A stretch of 15,187 bases of DNA from JAVEYA01 sp034003745 (GTDB lineage: Bacteria; Bacillota; Peptococcia; DRI-13; PHAD01): assembly GCA_034003745.1 (NCBI GenBank), contig JAVEYA010000054.1, positions 1 through 15,187 on the forward strand. The letters are read 5' to 3'. How positions within the stretch are numbered: the first letter of the stretch is position 1; each line of letters starts with the position of its first letter. Positions 1-7,190 of the stretch are shown piece by piece. Below the pieces are notes generated by a model that was given only the letters and a program-made list of their open reading frames with translations, was not told where the DNA came from and did not search any database. Position numbers and translations under genes: made by a program.

Positions 1-41
1 AGGCCCTGGAGGAGAAGACAGGAAGGGGAGAGGACCGGTGA
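1..41 (+). CDS. mcsA: McsA C-terminal end (partial, 5' cut by window)
   Basis: Only the last 12 codons are present. Reading from position 3 gives ALEEKTGRGEDR followed by TGA at 39-41. The stop overlaps the GTG start of mcsB (GTGA at 38-41), the tight coupling expected of the mcsA-mcsB pair. McsA is a zinc-binding, UVR-domain activator of the McsB arginine kinase, and its C-terminus is normally a charged helix, which this fits. The identification rests mainly on the position just upstream of mcsB, since the visible stretch is too short to prove the family alone. Confidence 0.6.
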   Translation, partial: ALEEKTGRGEDR

Positions 42-1087
42 TCGATAAAATTCTTTCCAATCCCAGCACCAGTTGGACTGTCGCCGGTCCCAGCCGGCAG
101 ATCGTTTTGAGCTCGCGCATCAGACTGGCCAGAAATCTCTATAAATACCCGATGAATGCTTTTTACAATAAAGACAGTGCCTGCCTTGTTTTGGCTGAAA
201 TAGAAAAGGCTGCACAGGACATCAAAGAGCTCCAGCTTTTCCGCCTGGATGAATTGACCGAATGGCAGAAACAGATCCTCTTCGAAAAGCATTTGATCAG
301 CCGTGAGCATATGGAAGAGAAGCCGCATAAAGCTATTCTGCTGAATCAAAACGAATCTGTCAGCATTATGGTCAATGAAGAAGACCATTTGCGTATACAA
401 GTCTTGCTGCCGGGATTGCAGCTGGATAAGGCCTGGGAAGAGGCCGACAGAATCGATGACCTTTTGGAAAACCACCTGGAATATGCTTTCCATGAAGAAA
501 AAGGTTACCTGACCTGTTGCCCGACCAATGTGGGTACGGGGCTGCGGGCTTCGGTGATGATTCATCTGCCCGGACTGACCGCCGCAAAGCAGGCTGCTAA
601 AATATTTAAGACTTTGGGACAGCTGGGTTTGGTGGTCAGGGGATTATATGGCGAAGGTACGGAAGCGACAGGGTATTTGTTTCAGATCTCCAATCAAATC
701 ACGCTGGGACATAAGGAAACGGAAATCATTCAGAATCTGACGGCAGTAACCAGGCAGCTAATTGAGAAAGAAGAAGAAATACGCCGTCTTCTTTTTGCGG
801 AAACGCCCCTGGAGATCAAAGACCGTGTCGGCAGAGCCTACGGTATTTTGAAAAACGCCGTTGTTTTAACCTCCCAGGAAGCCTTAAATTACTTATCGGA
901 TCTTCGCCTGGGAATTGACTTAGGCTTATTAGACCCTGCTGTTGTGAATGTAGAAAAAATCAATGAATTGATGGTGGCCTCCCAGCCGGGCTTTTTGCAG
1001 AATCAGGCTGGCCGGGCCATGGAATCCCTGGAAAGGGATGCGGCCCGTGCGGAATTATTTAATAAAATGCTACCTGACAGGAGGTAA
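38..1087 (+). CDS. mcsB: Protein-arginine kinase McsB
   Basis: McsB transfers phosphate from ATP to arginine side chains of substrate proteins, such as the repressor CtsR and aggregated proteins, marking them for ClpC-ClpP in the cytoplasm. The 349-residue product belongs to the phosphagen (guanido) kinase family and is close to the usual 350-365 residues. Visible motifs are SSRIRLARN at 25-33 (nucleotide-binding arginines), NEEDHLR at 113-119 (catalytic acidic region), the CPTNVGTGLRAS block from 161 and RGLYGEGTEATG at 201-212. DRVGRAYG at 262-269 lies in the C-terminal helical domain that in known McsB proteins recognises phosphoarginine. The start is GTG at 38, preceded by a purine-rich AGGGGAG-like site and overlapping the mcsA stop. 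Its own TAA overlaps the first ATG considered for clpC. No key motif is missing, so it should be active. Confidence 0.95.
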   Translation: MIDKILSNPSTSWTVAGPSRQIVLSSRIRLARNLYKYPMNAFYNKDSACLVLAEIEKAAQDIKELQLFRLDELTEWQKQILFEKHLISREHMEEKPHKAILLNQNESVSIMVNEEDHLRIQVLLPGLQLDKAWEEADRIDDLLENHLEYAFHEEKGYLTCCPTNVGTGLRASVMIHLPGLTAAKQAAKIFKTLGQLGLVVRGLYGEGTEATGYLFQISNQITLGHKETEIIQNLTAVTRQLIEKEEEIRRLLFAETPLEIKDRVGRAYGILKNAVVLTSQEALNYLSDLRLGIDLGLLDPAVVNVEKINELMVASQPGFLQNQAGRAMESLERDAARAELFNKMLPDRR

Positions 1088-1092
1088 TGAAT

Positions 1093-3537
1093 ATGTTTGC
1101 GAGATTTACACAAAAGGCTCAAAAAGTTGTTTTTCTGGCCCGGGAAGAGGCTAAGGCCATGAACCATCCGGCGGTAGGTACGGAACATTTGCTGCTGGGC
1201 CTGATTAAAGAAAATGAAGGGATCGGCGCCAAGGCGCTGGGCAATCTGGGTATTGAAATCAATACGGTACGTAAGGTCATCAAGGATTTGACCCCTCCCG
1301 GGCGGGAGGCGCCTGCCGAAGAGATCGGTATCACGCCCCGGGTCAAGAAAGTCTTCGAGCTGGCCAATGATGAGGCGCAAAAATGGGGTGTAAACTATGT
1401 GGGGACGGAGCATCTTTTAATGGGGCTGATCCGCGAGGGCGAGGGTGTGGCTGCCCAAATCCTGTCTGAATTGGGGATATCGGCGGAATCTATCAAAAAA
1501 CAGGTGCTTACGCTTTTGGGCGGTACGCCTCCCGCCATCAACAATAACCTGCCGGGGAAGAAAGGATCCGCCCCTGCGCAAACCCCCAGCCTGAATGAAT
1601 TTGGACGAGATTTAACCAATCTGGCCCAGAACGAGAAAATGGACCCGGTCATCGGCCGGGAAAAAGAAATAGAACGCGTTATCCAGGTATTAAGCCGCAG
1701 AACGAAGAATAACCCGGTCTTGATCGGCGATCCCGGGGTCGGAAAAACGGCCATTGTGGAAGGGCTCGCCCAGCGCATTAATAAGGGGCAGGTGCCGGAG
1801 ACCATCCGGAACAAGAGAGTGGTTAGTCTGGATATGGCCGCCTTGATTGCCGGCTCCAAATACCGGGGGGATTTCGAGGAACGGCTGAAAAAAGTTATGG
1901 AAGAAATCCGCATCGTCGGCAATGTCATTTTATTCATTGATGAAATGCATACGTTGATTGGCGCCGGCGCGGCGGAAGGGGCCATTGACGCCTCCAATAT
2001 TTTGAAGCCTGCGCTGGCCCGGGGAGAATTACAGGCCATCGGCGCTACGACCATAGACGAATACCGCAAGCATGTAGAAAAAGATGCTGCGCTGGAAAGG
2101 CGCTTTCAACCGATTATGGTGGATGAGCCCAATAAGGAAGAGGCGCTGGCTATTCTCTACGGCCTGCGGGACCTGTATGAAGCCCATCATCGCGTCAAAA
2201 TCATGGATGAAGCGCTTAAAGCAGCTGTAGAGCTTTCCTCCCGTTATATTTCCGACCGGCTTTTGCCGGACAAAGCCATTGACTTAATTGATGAAGCCGC
2301 CTCCAAGGTGCGCTTGAAAGCCCATACCACGCCGCCGGATTTGCGCCAGCTGGAAGGGCAGATCGAGAATCTGAATAAAGAAAAAGAAGCGGCCATCATT
2401 GCCCAGGAATATGAAAAAGCGGCCGAACTGCGGGACGCGGAGCAAAAGGCCGTCAAAGAACTGGAAGAATTCAAAGCCAGATGGGAACAGGAAAAAGTCA
2501 AAGACGAACAGTTCGTCAATGAAGATGATATTGCCCAGGTAGTCTCCAGTTGGACCGGCGTACCGGTACAGCGTTTGGCGGAGGAAGAATCCGCGCGGCT
2601 TTTGAAGATGGAAGAAATCTTCCATGAGCGGATCGTCGGGCAGGATGAAGCCATTAAAGCCATTTCCCGGGCGATCAGAAGAGCCCGGGCGGGCTTGAAA
2701 GACCCCAAACGCCCCATTGGCTCCTTTATCTTTGCCGGCCCTACCGGCGTAGGCAAGACGGAAGTGGCCAAGGCGCTGGCGGAAATCATGTTCGGCGATG
2801 AGGACGCCATCATCCGGCTGGATATGTCCGAATACATGGAAAAGCATACGGTGGCGAGATTAATTGGCGCGCCGCCCGGCTATATCGGCCATGATGAGGG
2901 CGGACAGCTGACTGAGGCTGTCCGGCGCAAGCCCTATTCAGTAATACTTTTAGACGAAATCGAAAAAGCGCACAGCGACGTCTTCAATACACTGCTCCAG
3001 GTCATGGAGGACGGCCGTCTGACGGATTCCAAGGGGCGTACCGTCAATTTCCGTAATACCGTAATCATCATGACTTCGAATGTCGGCGCCACCACTTTGA
3101 AAAAAGAGCCTACTGTTGGTTTTGTGGCAGGCAATCAGGAAAAAGATGAATACGGTCGGATGAAGAGCCGTGTTTCGGAAGAAATCAAGAAATCCTTCCG
3201 TCCCGAGTTCTTAAACCGGATTGACGAGATCATCATTTTCCATCCTTTGAACCGGGAGCATCTGGTCAACATCGTTACCCTGATGGTGAACGGCCTGATT
3301 AAACGTCTGGCTGAGCAGGATGTGCAGATAGAAGTATCCGCCGAGGCCAAAGACGTCATCATCAAAGAGGGATATAACCCGACTTATGGGGCGCGGCCGC
3401 TCCGGCGCGCCATCCAGAACCTCATTGAAGACAGGTTGTCCGAAGAAATGCTGGCCGCCCGCTTCAAGAAGGGCGAAAAGATATTGGTAGACGCTGAGGA
3501 CGGCAAGATAATCGTTAAGACCAAAGCGGTAAAATGA
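1093..3537 (+). CDS. clpC: ClpC AAA+ unfoldase, ATP-binding subunit of ClpCP protease
   Basis: ClpC is a hexameric class I Hsp100 unfoldase that feeds proteins, including McsB-phosphorylated ones, into ClpP. Counted from the ATG at 1093 (814 residues), the order is: two N-domain repeats (about 1-145, with GTEHLLLGLI and GTEHLLMGLI), AAA1 with Walker A GDPGVGKT at 212-219 and Walker B ILFIDE at 279-284, a coiled middle domain at about 410-475 containing the UVR-like EYEKAAELRD, AAA2 with Walker A GPTGVGKT at 549-556 and Walker B VILLDE at 617-622, and the ClpP-docking loop VGF at 675-677. RPEFLNR at 703-709 fits the second-ring arginine-finger region. I chose 1093 over the in-frame ATG at 1087 because AGGAGG at 1079-1084 lies 8 bases from 1093 but only 2 from 1087, and MFARFTQKAQKV matches the usual ClpC N-terminus. 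The gene ends at a strong terminator. Confidence 0.97.
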   Translation: MFARFTQKAQKVVFLAREEAKAMNHPAVGTEHLLLGLIKENEGIGAKALGNLGIEINTVRKVIKDLTPPGREAPAEEIGITPRVKKVFELANDEAQKWGVNYVGTEHLLMGLIREGEGVAAQILSELGISAESIKKQVLTLLGGTPPAINNNLPGKKGSAPAQTPSLNEFGRDLTNLAQNEKMDPVIGREKEIERVIQVLSRRTKNNPVLIGDPGVGKTAIVEGLAQRINKGQVPETIRNKRVVSLDMAALIAGSKYRGDFEERLKKVMEEIRIVGNVILFIDEMHTLIGAGAAEGAIDASNILKPALARGELQAIGATTIDEYRKHVEKDAALERRFQPIMVDEPNKEEALAILYGLRDLYEAHHRVKIMDEALKAAVELSSRYISDRLLPDKAIDLIDEAASKVRLKAHTTPPDLRQLEGQIENLNKEKEAAIIAQEYEKAAELRDAEQKAVKELEEFKARWEQEKVKDEQFVNEDDIAQVVSSWTGVPVQRLAEEESARLLKMEEIFHERIVGQDEAIKAISRAIRRARAGLKDPKRPIGSFIFAGPTGVGKTEVAKALAEIMFGDEDAIIRLDMSEYMEKHTVARLIGAPPGYIGHDEGGQLTEAVRRKPYSVILLDEIEKAHSDVFNTLLQVMEDGRLTDSKGRTVNFRNTVIIMTSNVGATTLKKEPTVGFVAGNQEKDEYGRMKSRVSEEIKKSFRPEFLNRIDEIIIFHPLNREHLVNIVTLMVNGLIKRLAEQDVQIEVSAEAKDVIIKEGYNPTYGARPLRRAIQNLIEDRLSEEMLAARFKKGEKILVDAEDGKIIVKTKAVK

Positions 3538-3548
3538 ATAAATATGGG

Positions 3549-3577
3549 CGGCCGGAGTTTTTACTCCGGCCGTTTTT
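3549..3577 (+). terminator. Rho-independent terminator after clpC
   Basis: A perfect 10-bp GC-rich stem (3549-3558 with 3563-3572) closes a TTTT loop and is followed directly by five T residues at 3573-3577. It begins 11 bases after the clpC stop codon and should end the mcsA-mcsB-clpC transcript. Confidence 0.93.
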
Positions 3578-3650
3578 AGTTTGCAGGAAAAGATCGTAAA
3601 AACGAGAAATCTTCTTAATTAGACTGATTACCGTGCAAAGGAGAAAGAAG

Positions 3651-5003
3651 TTGTCCAAGCAAAAAAGCAAGTATGTCTGTCAAAATTGCGGGTTTGAAAC
3701 CATGCGCTGGCTGGGCCGCTGCCCGGAATGCGAAACCTGGAACAGTCTGGTCGAGGAGCTGGAGAAAAGCGCTAAAGCCGGCAGAAAAATAAAAGAAGAC
3801 GGCAGAAAGCCGGCTTCTTTGGAGCATATTGCGCCGCTGGGGATTGAGCGGATCGATTTGGGGCTCTCCGAATTAAATCGTGTACTGGGCGGGGGGCTGG
3901 TGCCGGGCACGGCGGTACTTCTGGCCGGGGACCCGGGTATCGGCAAGTCTACACTGGCGCTGCAGGCTGCCGCCAATGTGGCCGCCCAGGCGAAAGAAGT
4001 TCTGTATATCTCCGGAGAAGAATCAGCCCAGCAGATTAAACTAAGGGCGGACAGGATGAATCTTTCCGCAAATAAAGTTTTGGTCTGGTCCGAGACAGAT
4101 TTGGAAGCAATAGAAGAAGAGATCCGCTCTCTCCGGCCCGCCCTGGTTGTGGTGGATTCGATTCAGACCGTCTGTACTAAAGAGTTGGAGTCGGCTCCGG
4201 GCAGTGTCGGGCAGATCCGCGAGGGGACGGCCCGCCTGGTCTCTTTGGCCAAAGAGTTTCATATCCCGGTAATCATTGTCGGACACGTTACTAAGGAAGG
4301 AAGTATTGCCGGTCCCCGTGTACTGGAGCATATGGTAGATACGGTTTTGTATTTTGAAGGTGAGCGGTTTTACCAGTACAGGATTCTTAGGGCGATTAAA
4401 AACCGCTTTGGTTCTACCTTTGAAATCGGCGTCTTTGAAATGAAAAATGAAGGGTTGGCGGAAATAATAAACCCGTCGCTTTTCTTTTTGGCCGAACGGC
4501 CGAATATTGCGCCGGGTTCAGTGGTAGCCGCCTGTATGGAGGGATCGCGGCCGCTACTGGTGGAAATTCAGGCCTTGGTGAGTCAGAGCGCTTTTGGGCA
4601 ACCGCGCCGTATGACTACGGGAATTGAGTATAACCGCGCTAATTTAATTTTGGCTGTGCTGGAAAAAAGAGTCGGCTTGAATTTTTCCTCCCAGGACGTC
4701 TATTTAAATATTGTCGGCGGCGTCAAAATTCAAGAGCCGGCGCTGGATTTAGCCATTGCGCTGAGCGCCGCCTCCAGCCTGAAGAACAAACCGGCTCCCA
4801 CGGGTCTTGTAGCGATGGGGGAAATCGGCCTGACCGGTGAAGTCAGAGGCGTGTCTCATCTTTCCAAAAGGCTGCAGGAAGCGAAGAAATTGGGCTTCAC
4901 GATTTGTCTTGTTCCTTCCGGCAGCACCATTGAAAAAGTTACCGGCCTGGATATCTACGAAGTCAAAACGGTGAGCGACGCCCTGCGTATAGGATTAGAC
5001 TAA
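3651..5003 (+). CDS. radA: DNA repair/recombination protein RadA (Sms)
   Basis: RadA is a RecA-like ATPase and helicase that drives branch migration of recombination intermediates. From the TTG at 3651 the product has 450 residues, typical for the family. It carries an N-terminal C4 zinc finger (C10, C13, C24, C27), Walker A GDPGIGKST at 93-101, a Walker B region LVVVDS at 165-170, the RadA-specific KNRFG motif at 250-254, and a C-terminal Lon-protease-like domain (about 280-450) that acts as a structural scaffold. I chose the TTG because AAAGGAG at 3637-3643 lies 7 bases before it, while the in-frame GTG at 3633 sits upstream of that site; MSKQKSKYVCQNCG also matches typical RadA starts. No clear sigma-A promoter is visible in 3578-3650, so it may rely on read-through or a non-standard promoter. 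The usual neighbour disA does not follow. Confidence 0.96.
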   Translation: MSKQKSKYVCQNCGFETMRWLGRCPECETWNSLVEELEKSAKAGRKIKEDGRKPASLEHIAPLGIERIDLGLSELNRVLGGGLVPGTAVLLAGDPGIGKSTLALQAAANVAAQAKEVLYISGEESAQQIKLRADRMNLSANKVLVWSETDLEAIEEEIRSLRPALVVVDSIQTVCTKELESAPGSVGQIREGTARLVSLAKEFHIPVIIVGHVTKEGSIAGPRVLEHMVDTVLYFEGERFYQYRILRAIKNRFGSTFEIGVFEMKNEGLAEIINPSLFFLAERPNIAPGSVVAACMEGSRPLLVEIQALVSQSAFGQPRRMTTGIEYNRANLILAVLEKRVGLNFSSQDVYLNIVGGVKIQEPALDLAIALSAASSLKNKPAPTGLVAMGEIGLTGEVRGVSHLSKRLQEAKKLGFTICLVPSGSTIEKVTGLDIYEVKTVSDALRIGLD

Positions 5004-5004
5004 A

Positions 5005-5028
5005 ATAGGCTGTTTATCAACAGCCTAT
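5005..5028 (-). terminator. Hairpin at the convergent radA / MBL-hydrolase ends
   Basis: A perfect 10-bp stem (5005-5014 with 5019-5028) closes a TATC loop. Read on the minus strand it is followed by a short T run (complement of 5002-5004, with one more T from the stem base), so it fits a terminator for the minus-strand hydrolase, whose stop codon at 5017-5019 lies inside it. Read on the plus strand the tail has no T run, so it would be weaker for radA. Confidence 0.65.
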
Positions 5029-5847
5029 ACGAATGACACTGCCGCCGGCAAGATACTGGAGCTGGTCTCCCATTGTTTCCTTAAGCAGTTTGAAGGCTTC
5101 CAACCCGGTGCAGTGGCCGGTAAAATACTGCGCGCCTGTGCCCTTGAGAAAGCTGCCGATCCGGTTAACCAAGGGGGCCGGCTCAGACTGGCCGTTCCCG
5201 GGGTTAAAGAGATGGAATCCGCCCAGGACATGGGTGGGAGTGATTTGATATTTTTGATTCAGATGCGTGATGATATTGACAATGCCTTTATGGGCGCATC
5301 CGGCGATTAAGACGGTATGCCCATTTTCTGTGATGACCAGGTTCTGCTCATGGGCAAAATCATCTTCTACAACGGCGGAGCCGTTATCCATCAGCAAATC
5401 CCTGGCCCCTTCGGAGAGAAGCCTGTTGCCTTGAATATTGGAATATAAGGATAATCCCTCATCAAGGCGCAGAAATTCATCCACAAAGACAAAACGGGGA
5501 TTGGACTCTAATTCCTTGGCCAGGCCGACATATTTAACCACATCAGGGGGCCTCCTGACATAATGTCCTGCAAAAGCCTTTTGCTGCAAGTATACCTTTG
5601 CTTGGGAGTTTATTTCCAGGAAATATTTCAGTCCGCCGCCGTGGTCGTGATGTCCGTGGGAGATGATCAGCAGATCCACCTGAGATAAGTCTACACCAAG
5701 CTTTTGGGCGTTGGCCATGAACAGATCGCTGGCCCCTACGTCAAAAAGCAGCTTATGCTGCTTCGTTTCGATGTATAAACTAAGTCCATGTTCTGTTCCG
5801 ATGCCTTCCGCACAAGCGGTGTTTTCCACCAGGGTTTTAATCAGCAT
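5017..5847 (-). CDS. Metallo-beta-lactamase-fold hydrolase (COG1237-like)
   Basis: The 276-residue cytoplasmic protein has the metallo-beta-lactamase metal motif SHGHHDHGG at 63-71 (H64, H66, D68, H69). Further likely ligands are H186 in GCAHKG, H212 in GGFHLF and H245 in FTGHCTG. This pattern resembles the branch often labelled 7,8-dihydropterin-6-yl-methyl-4-(beta-D-ribofuranosyl)aminobenzene 5'-phosphate synthase, a methanopterin-type step. In Firmicutes the real substrate is generally unknown, and nothing nearby points to methanopterin, so I would not transfer that name. The start is ATG at 5845-5847, 8 bases from a perfect AGGAGG (complement of 5856-5861). It is a single-gene unit with its own promoter and terminator, convergent with radA and occupying the place where disA is usually found. 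Confidence 0.88.
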   Translation of the reverse strand: MLIKTLVENTACAEGIGTEHGLSLYIETKQHKLLFDVGASDLFMANAQKLGVDLSQVDLLIISHGHHDHGGGLKYFLEINSQAKVYLQQKAFAGHYVRRPPDVVKYVGLAKELESNPRFVFVDEFLRLDEGLSLYSNIQGNRLLSEGARDLLMDNGSAVVEDDFAHEQNLVITENGHTVLIAGCAHKGIVNIITHLNQKYQITPTHVLGGFHLFNPGNGQSEPAPLVNRIGSFLKGTGAQYFTGHCTGLEAFKLLKETMGDQLQYLAGGSVIRIGC

Positions 5848-5905
5848 AACAGCAGCCTCCTCTATCCACTGGGATATCTTCTCCGCGCAGAAGCGCTTCG
5901 TTTAA

Positions 5906-5919
5906 TGGGCATATGCCCA
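5906..5919. promoter_or_regulatory. 14-bp perfect palindrome, candidate operator
   Basis: TGGGCATATGCCCA is its own reverse complement. It begins just downstream of the -10 element of the minus-strand hydrolase promoter (5925-5930), at about +1 to +14 of the expected transcript. A dyad at the transcription start is a classic place for a repressor to bind. A second, shorter perfect dyad (GAAGCGCTTC, 5890-5899) lies further into the untranslated leader. The regulator is unknown, and the RNA could instead form a small hairpin. Confidence 0.5.
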
Positions 5920-5924
5920 CTTCT

Positions 5925-5952
5925 ATTATAGTCCATTCAGGTAGGATAGCAA
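5925..5952 (-). promoter_or_regulatory. Sigma-A promoter of the MBL-fold hydrolase gene
   Basis: On the minus strand the -35 element is TTGCTA (complement of 5947-5952) and the -10 is a perfect TATAAT (complement of 5925-5930), with a 16-bp spacer. The expected start near 5918 would give a leader of about 70 bases. Confidence 0.75.
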
Positions 5953-6006
5953 GAGAGAAATCATCCGATGTTTTAACGGACCGGTGACAATAAAGCCTGG
6001 CCCAAC

Positions 6007-6033
6007 AAAAAAAGATACCCTGTGGTATCTTTT
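6007..6033 (-). terminator. Terminator of the 131-residue protein gene
   Basis: A 10-bp stem (6010-6019 with 6024-6033) closes a CTGT loop. On the minus strand the hairpin runs into a T tract (complement of the A run at 6007-6013). It lies about 20 bases beyond the stop codon of the minus-strand gene at 6054 and insulates it from the hydrolase gene downstream. Confidence 0.8.
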
Positions 6034-6053
6034 ATTTATGTAGTATGGCTTTA

Positions 6054-6449
6054 TCAGGTCATATTAAAATTTCCCAAAGTAGATACCTTGCCGTTTTCCT
6101 CCTCAATAACTTCCTGCAGACTGATGCCCAGCGTCGCGCATAGAGCTGTGAAATAAAAGAGGTTCTTGCCCATTTCGTTGATGACGATATCCCGGCAATT
6201 TTCACACAATTCTCCTTCCAGATGGGAAGAGAAGAGGACTTTTAAATCTTTTAGACTGGCGTCAGGGGGAAGCGGCTTTTTTTCAGCATGTATCTTCAGA
6301 CAACCGCAGGAGGTAACGCTTTTGGTAACCGCACGGTTTACGGCGCCCGTGGAGACGACCATTTTAGAAAGAAGATCGAGGATGCTTTGATGACGCAAAA
6401 GGTAGGAAGAGACGGTTTCCTGAAAATCCTCACATCGCACAGAGGTCAT
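6054..6449 (-). CDS. Small cysteine-containing protein of unknown function, C-terminus MazG-like
   Basis: I do not firmly recognise this 131-residue protein. From memory it resembles a small Clostridia family sometimes labelled DUF1573-type, which I cannot confirm here. It has no signal peptide or membrane segment. Cysteines lie at C6, C48 and C50 (CGC), C82 and C85 (CENC) and C104; the CGC and CENC pairs could form a metal site. The C-terminal helix pair (GKNLFYFTALCATLGISLQE, 94-113) looks like the last helices of MazG-type nucleotide pyrophosphohydrolases, but the ExxD metal motif seen in those enzymes is not kept (E92-M-G-K95-N96), so catalysis of that kind is doubtful. The ATG at 6447-6449 follows a G-rich AGGGGGGG-type ribosome binding site. 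The gene has a strong promoter and its own terminator, and is divergent from carD. Confidence 0.8.
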   Translation of the reverse strand: MTSVRCEDFQETVSSYLLRHQSILDLLSKMVVSTGAVNRAVTKSVTSCGCLKIHAEKKPLPPDASLKDLKVLFSSHLEGELCENCRDIVINEMGKNLFYFTALCATLGISLQEVIEEENGKVSTLGNFNMT

Positions 6450-6486
6450 ATTTACCCCCCCTAAATTTTAGCTGGTTGATACTGTT

Positions 6487-6516
6487 ATTATAAATATAAA
6501 TCTTTTGTCCTGTCAA
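6487..6516 (-). promoter_or_regulatory. Consensus sigma-A promoter of the 131-residue protein gene
   Basis: On the minus strand a perfect TTGACA (complement of 6511-6516) and a perfect TATAAT (complement of 6487-6492) are separated by 18 bp. The expected start near 6480 gives a leader of about 30 bases. The match suggests high basal expression. Confidence 0.85.
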
Positions 6517-6536
6517 TGAAGGGAGATAAGCCAAGG

Positions 6537-6566
6537 ATTGCCGGACCTTGAATAAAGGACGGCAAT
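6537..6566. repeat. Imperfect inverted repeat between divergent promoters
   Basis: ATTGCCG (6537-6543) and CGGCAAT (6560-6566) are perfect reverse complements, and an inner pair CCTT (6546-6549) / AAGG (6555-6558) extends the dyad. It lies between the minus-strand promoter (to 6516) and the carD promoters (from 6613), so it could be an operator acting on either side. No T run follows, which argues against a terminator. Confidence 0.4.
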
Positions 6567-6612
6567 TGAAAATGGGAGGGAAGTTATTTATAAACAATTG
6601 GACAAAAAAGCA

Positions 6613-6642
6613 TTGACGTAAATTTTGGAGCTATGATATAAT
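6613..6642 (+). promoter_or_regulatory. carD promoter P1
   Basis: The -35 element TTGACG (6613-6618) and a perfect -10 TATAAT (6637-6642) are separated by 18 bp. This is the upstream member of a tandem pair. Confidence 0.8.
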
Positions 6643-6651
6643 ATATAACTT

Positions 6652-6680
6652 TTGACATACATGAATTTCTTTGCTAAAAT
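6652..6680 (+). promoter_or_regulatory. carD promoter P2
   Basis: A perfect -35 TTGACA (6652-6657) and -10 TAAAAT (6675-6680) are separated by 17 bp. It starts ten bases after the P1 -10 element, so polymerase at one promoter would probably hinder the other. The transcript would start near 6687, about 27 bases before the carD start. Confidence 0.8.
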
Positions 6681-6713
6681 AAAAACAGAGTGTAAGTCTC
6701 TGGAGGTGATTAA

Positions 6714-7190
6714 TTGTTCAGCATTGGTGACAAAATTGTCTATCCTATGCATGGCGCCGGAGTCATAGAATCTGTTGAAGAAAAAGAGATACTCGGAGAA
6801 ATGAAGCGTTACTATGTTATGCGCATGCCTATCGGGGAAATGAAAGTCATGATCCCGATCTCCAATGTTACGGATATAGGATTAAGAAAGGTCATTGATG
6901 AGGACGGAGTATCCAAAGTCCTGACCATTTTAAAAGGGAAGGACTCACCGATGTCGGCCAACTGGAACAGAAGATACCGCAGTAATATGGAAAAGATTAA
7001 GAGCGGGAATGTCTACGAGCTGGCCGAGGTAGTCAGGAATCTTTCATTGAGAGACAAAGAAAAAGGGTTGTCCACAGGGGAAAAGAAAATGCTGGATAAT
7101 GCCCGGCAGATCCTTTTGAGCGAACTCATCCTGGCTAAGGATATCAAAGAAGACAACATTAAAAATTTAATTGAAGAGTATATGGCTTAA
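6714..7190 (+). CDS. carD: CarD-family RNA polymerase-binding transcription regulator
   Basis: CarD/CdnL proteins bind the RNA polymerase beta subunit and steady the open promoter complex, affecting rRNA and stress genes. The 158-residue product shows the N-terminal CarD/TRCF Tudor-like domain (FSIGDKIVYPMHGAGVI at the start, then YYVMRMPIGEMKVMIPISN to about residue 55) and a mostly helical C-terminal domain (about 65-158, with LRDKEKGLSTGEKKMLDNAR) of the kind that contacts DNA. The start is TTG at 6714: an in-frame TAA stands directly before it, and GGAGG at 6702-6706 is 7 bases away, so nothing upstream is possible. The gene has two promoters of its own, and its stop codon lies inside a long stem-loop. 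In many Clostridia carD precedes the PIN-TRAM gene and ispD, as here. Confidence 0.93.
   Translation: MFSIGDKIVYPMHGAGVIESVEEKEILGEMKRYYVMRMPIGEMKVMIPISNVTDIGLRKVIDEDGVSKVLTILKGKDSPMSANWNRRYRSNMEKIKSGNVYELAEVVRNLSLRDKEKGLSTGEKKMLDNARQILLSELILAKDIKEDNIKNLIEEYMA

Noticed and set aside
1087..1092. clpC start at the ATG overlapping the mcsB stop.
   Set aside because: Only two bases separate it from AGGAGG; the ATG at 1093 has proper spacing and the family's typical N-terminus.
1395..2069. A 224-residue open frame on the minus strand inside clpC.
   Set aside because: It is antisense to a fully motif-supported gene, with Ser/Pro-rich low-quality translation and no ribosome binding site; similar antisense frames in clpC, pilT-like, gltX and cysE regions were rejected for the same reason.
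3633..3650. radA start at GTG 3633.
   Set aside because: It lies upstream of the clear AAAGGAG site; TTG 3651 gives the conserved RadA N-terminus.
3578..3650. A promoter for radA in the short gap after the clpC terminator.
   Set aside because: TTGCAG occurs at 3582 but no -10-like element lies at a suitable distance, so I do not call one.
5033..5310. Small plus-strand frames opposite the MBL-hydrolase gene.
   Set aside because: They are shadows of the minus-strand gene, whose metal-binding motifs are clear.
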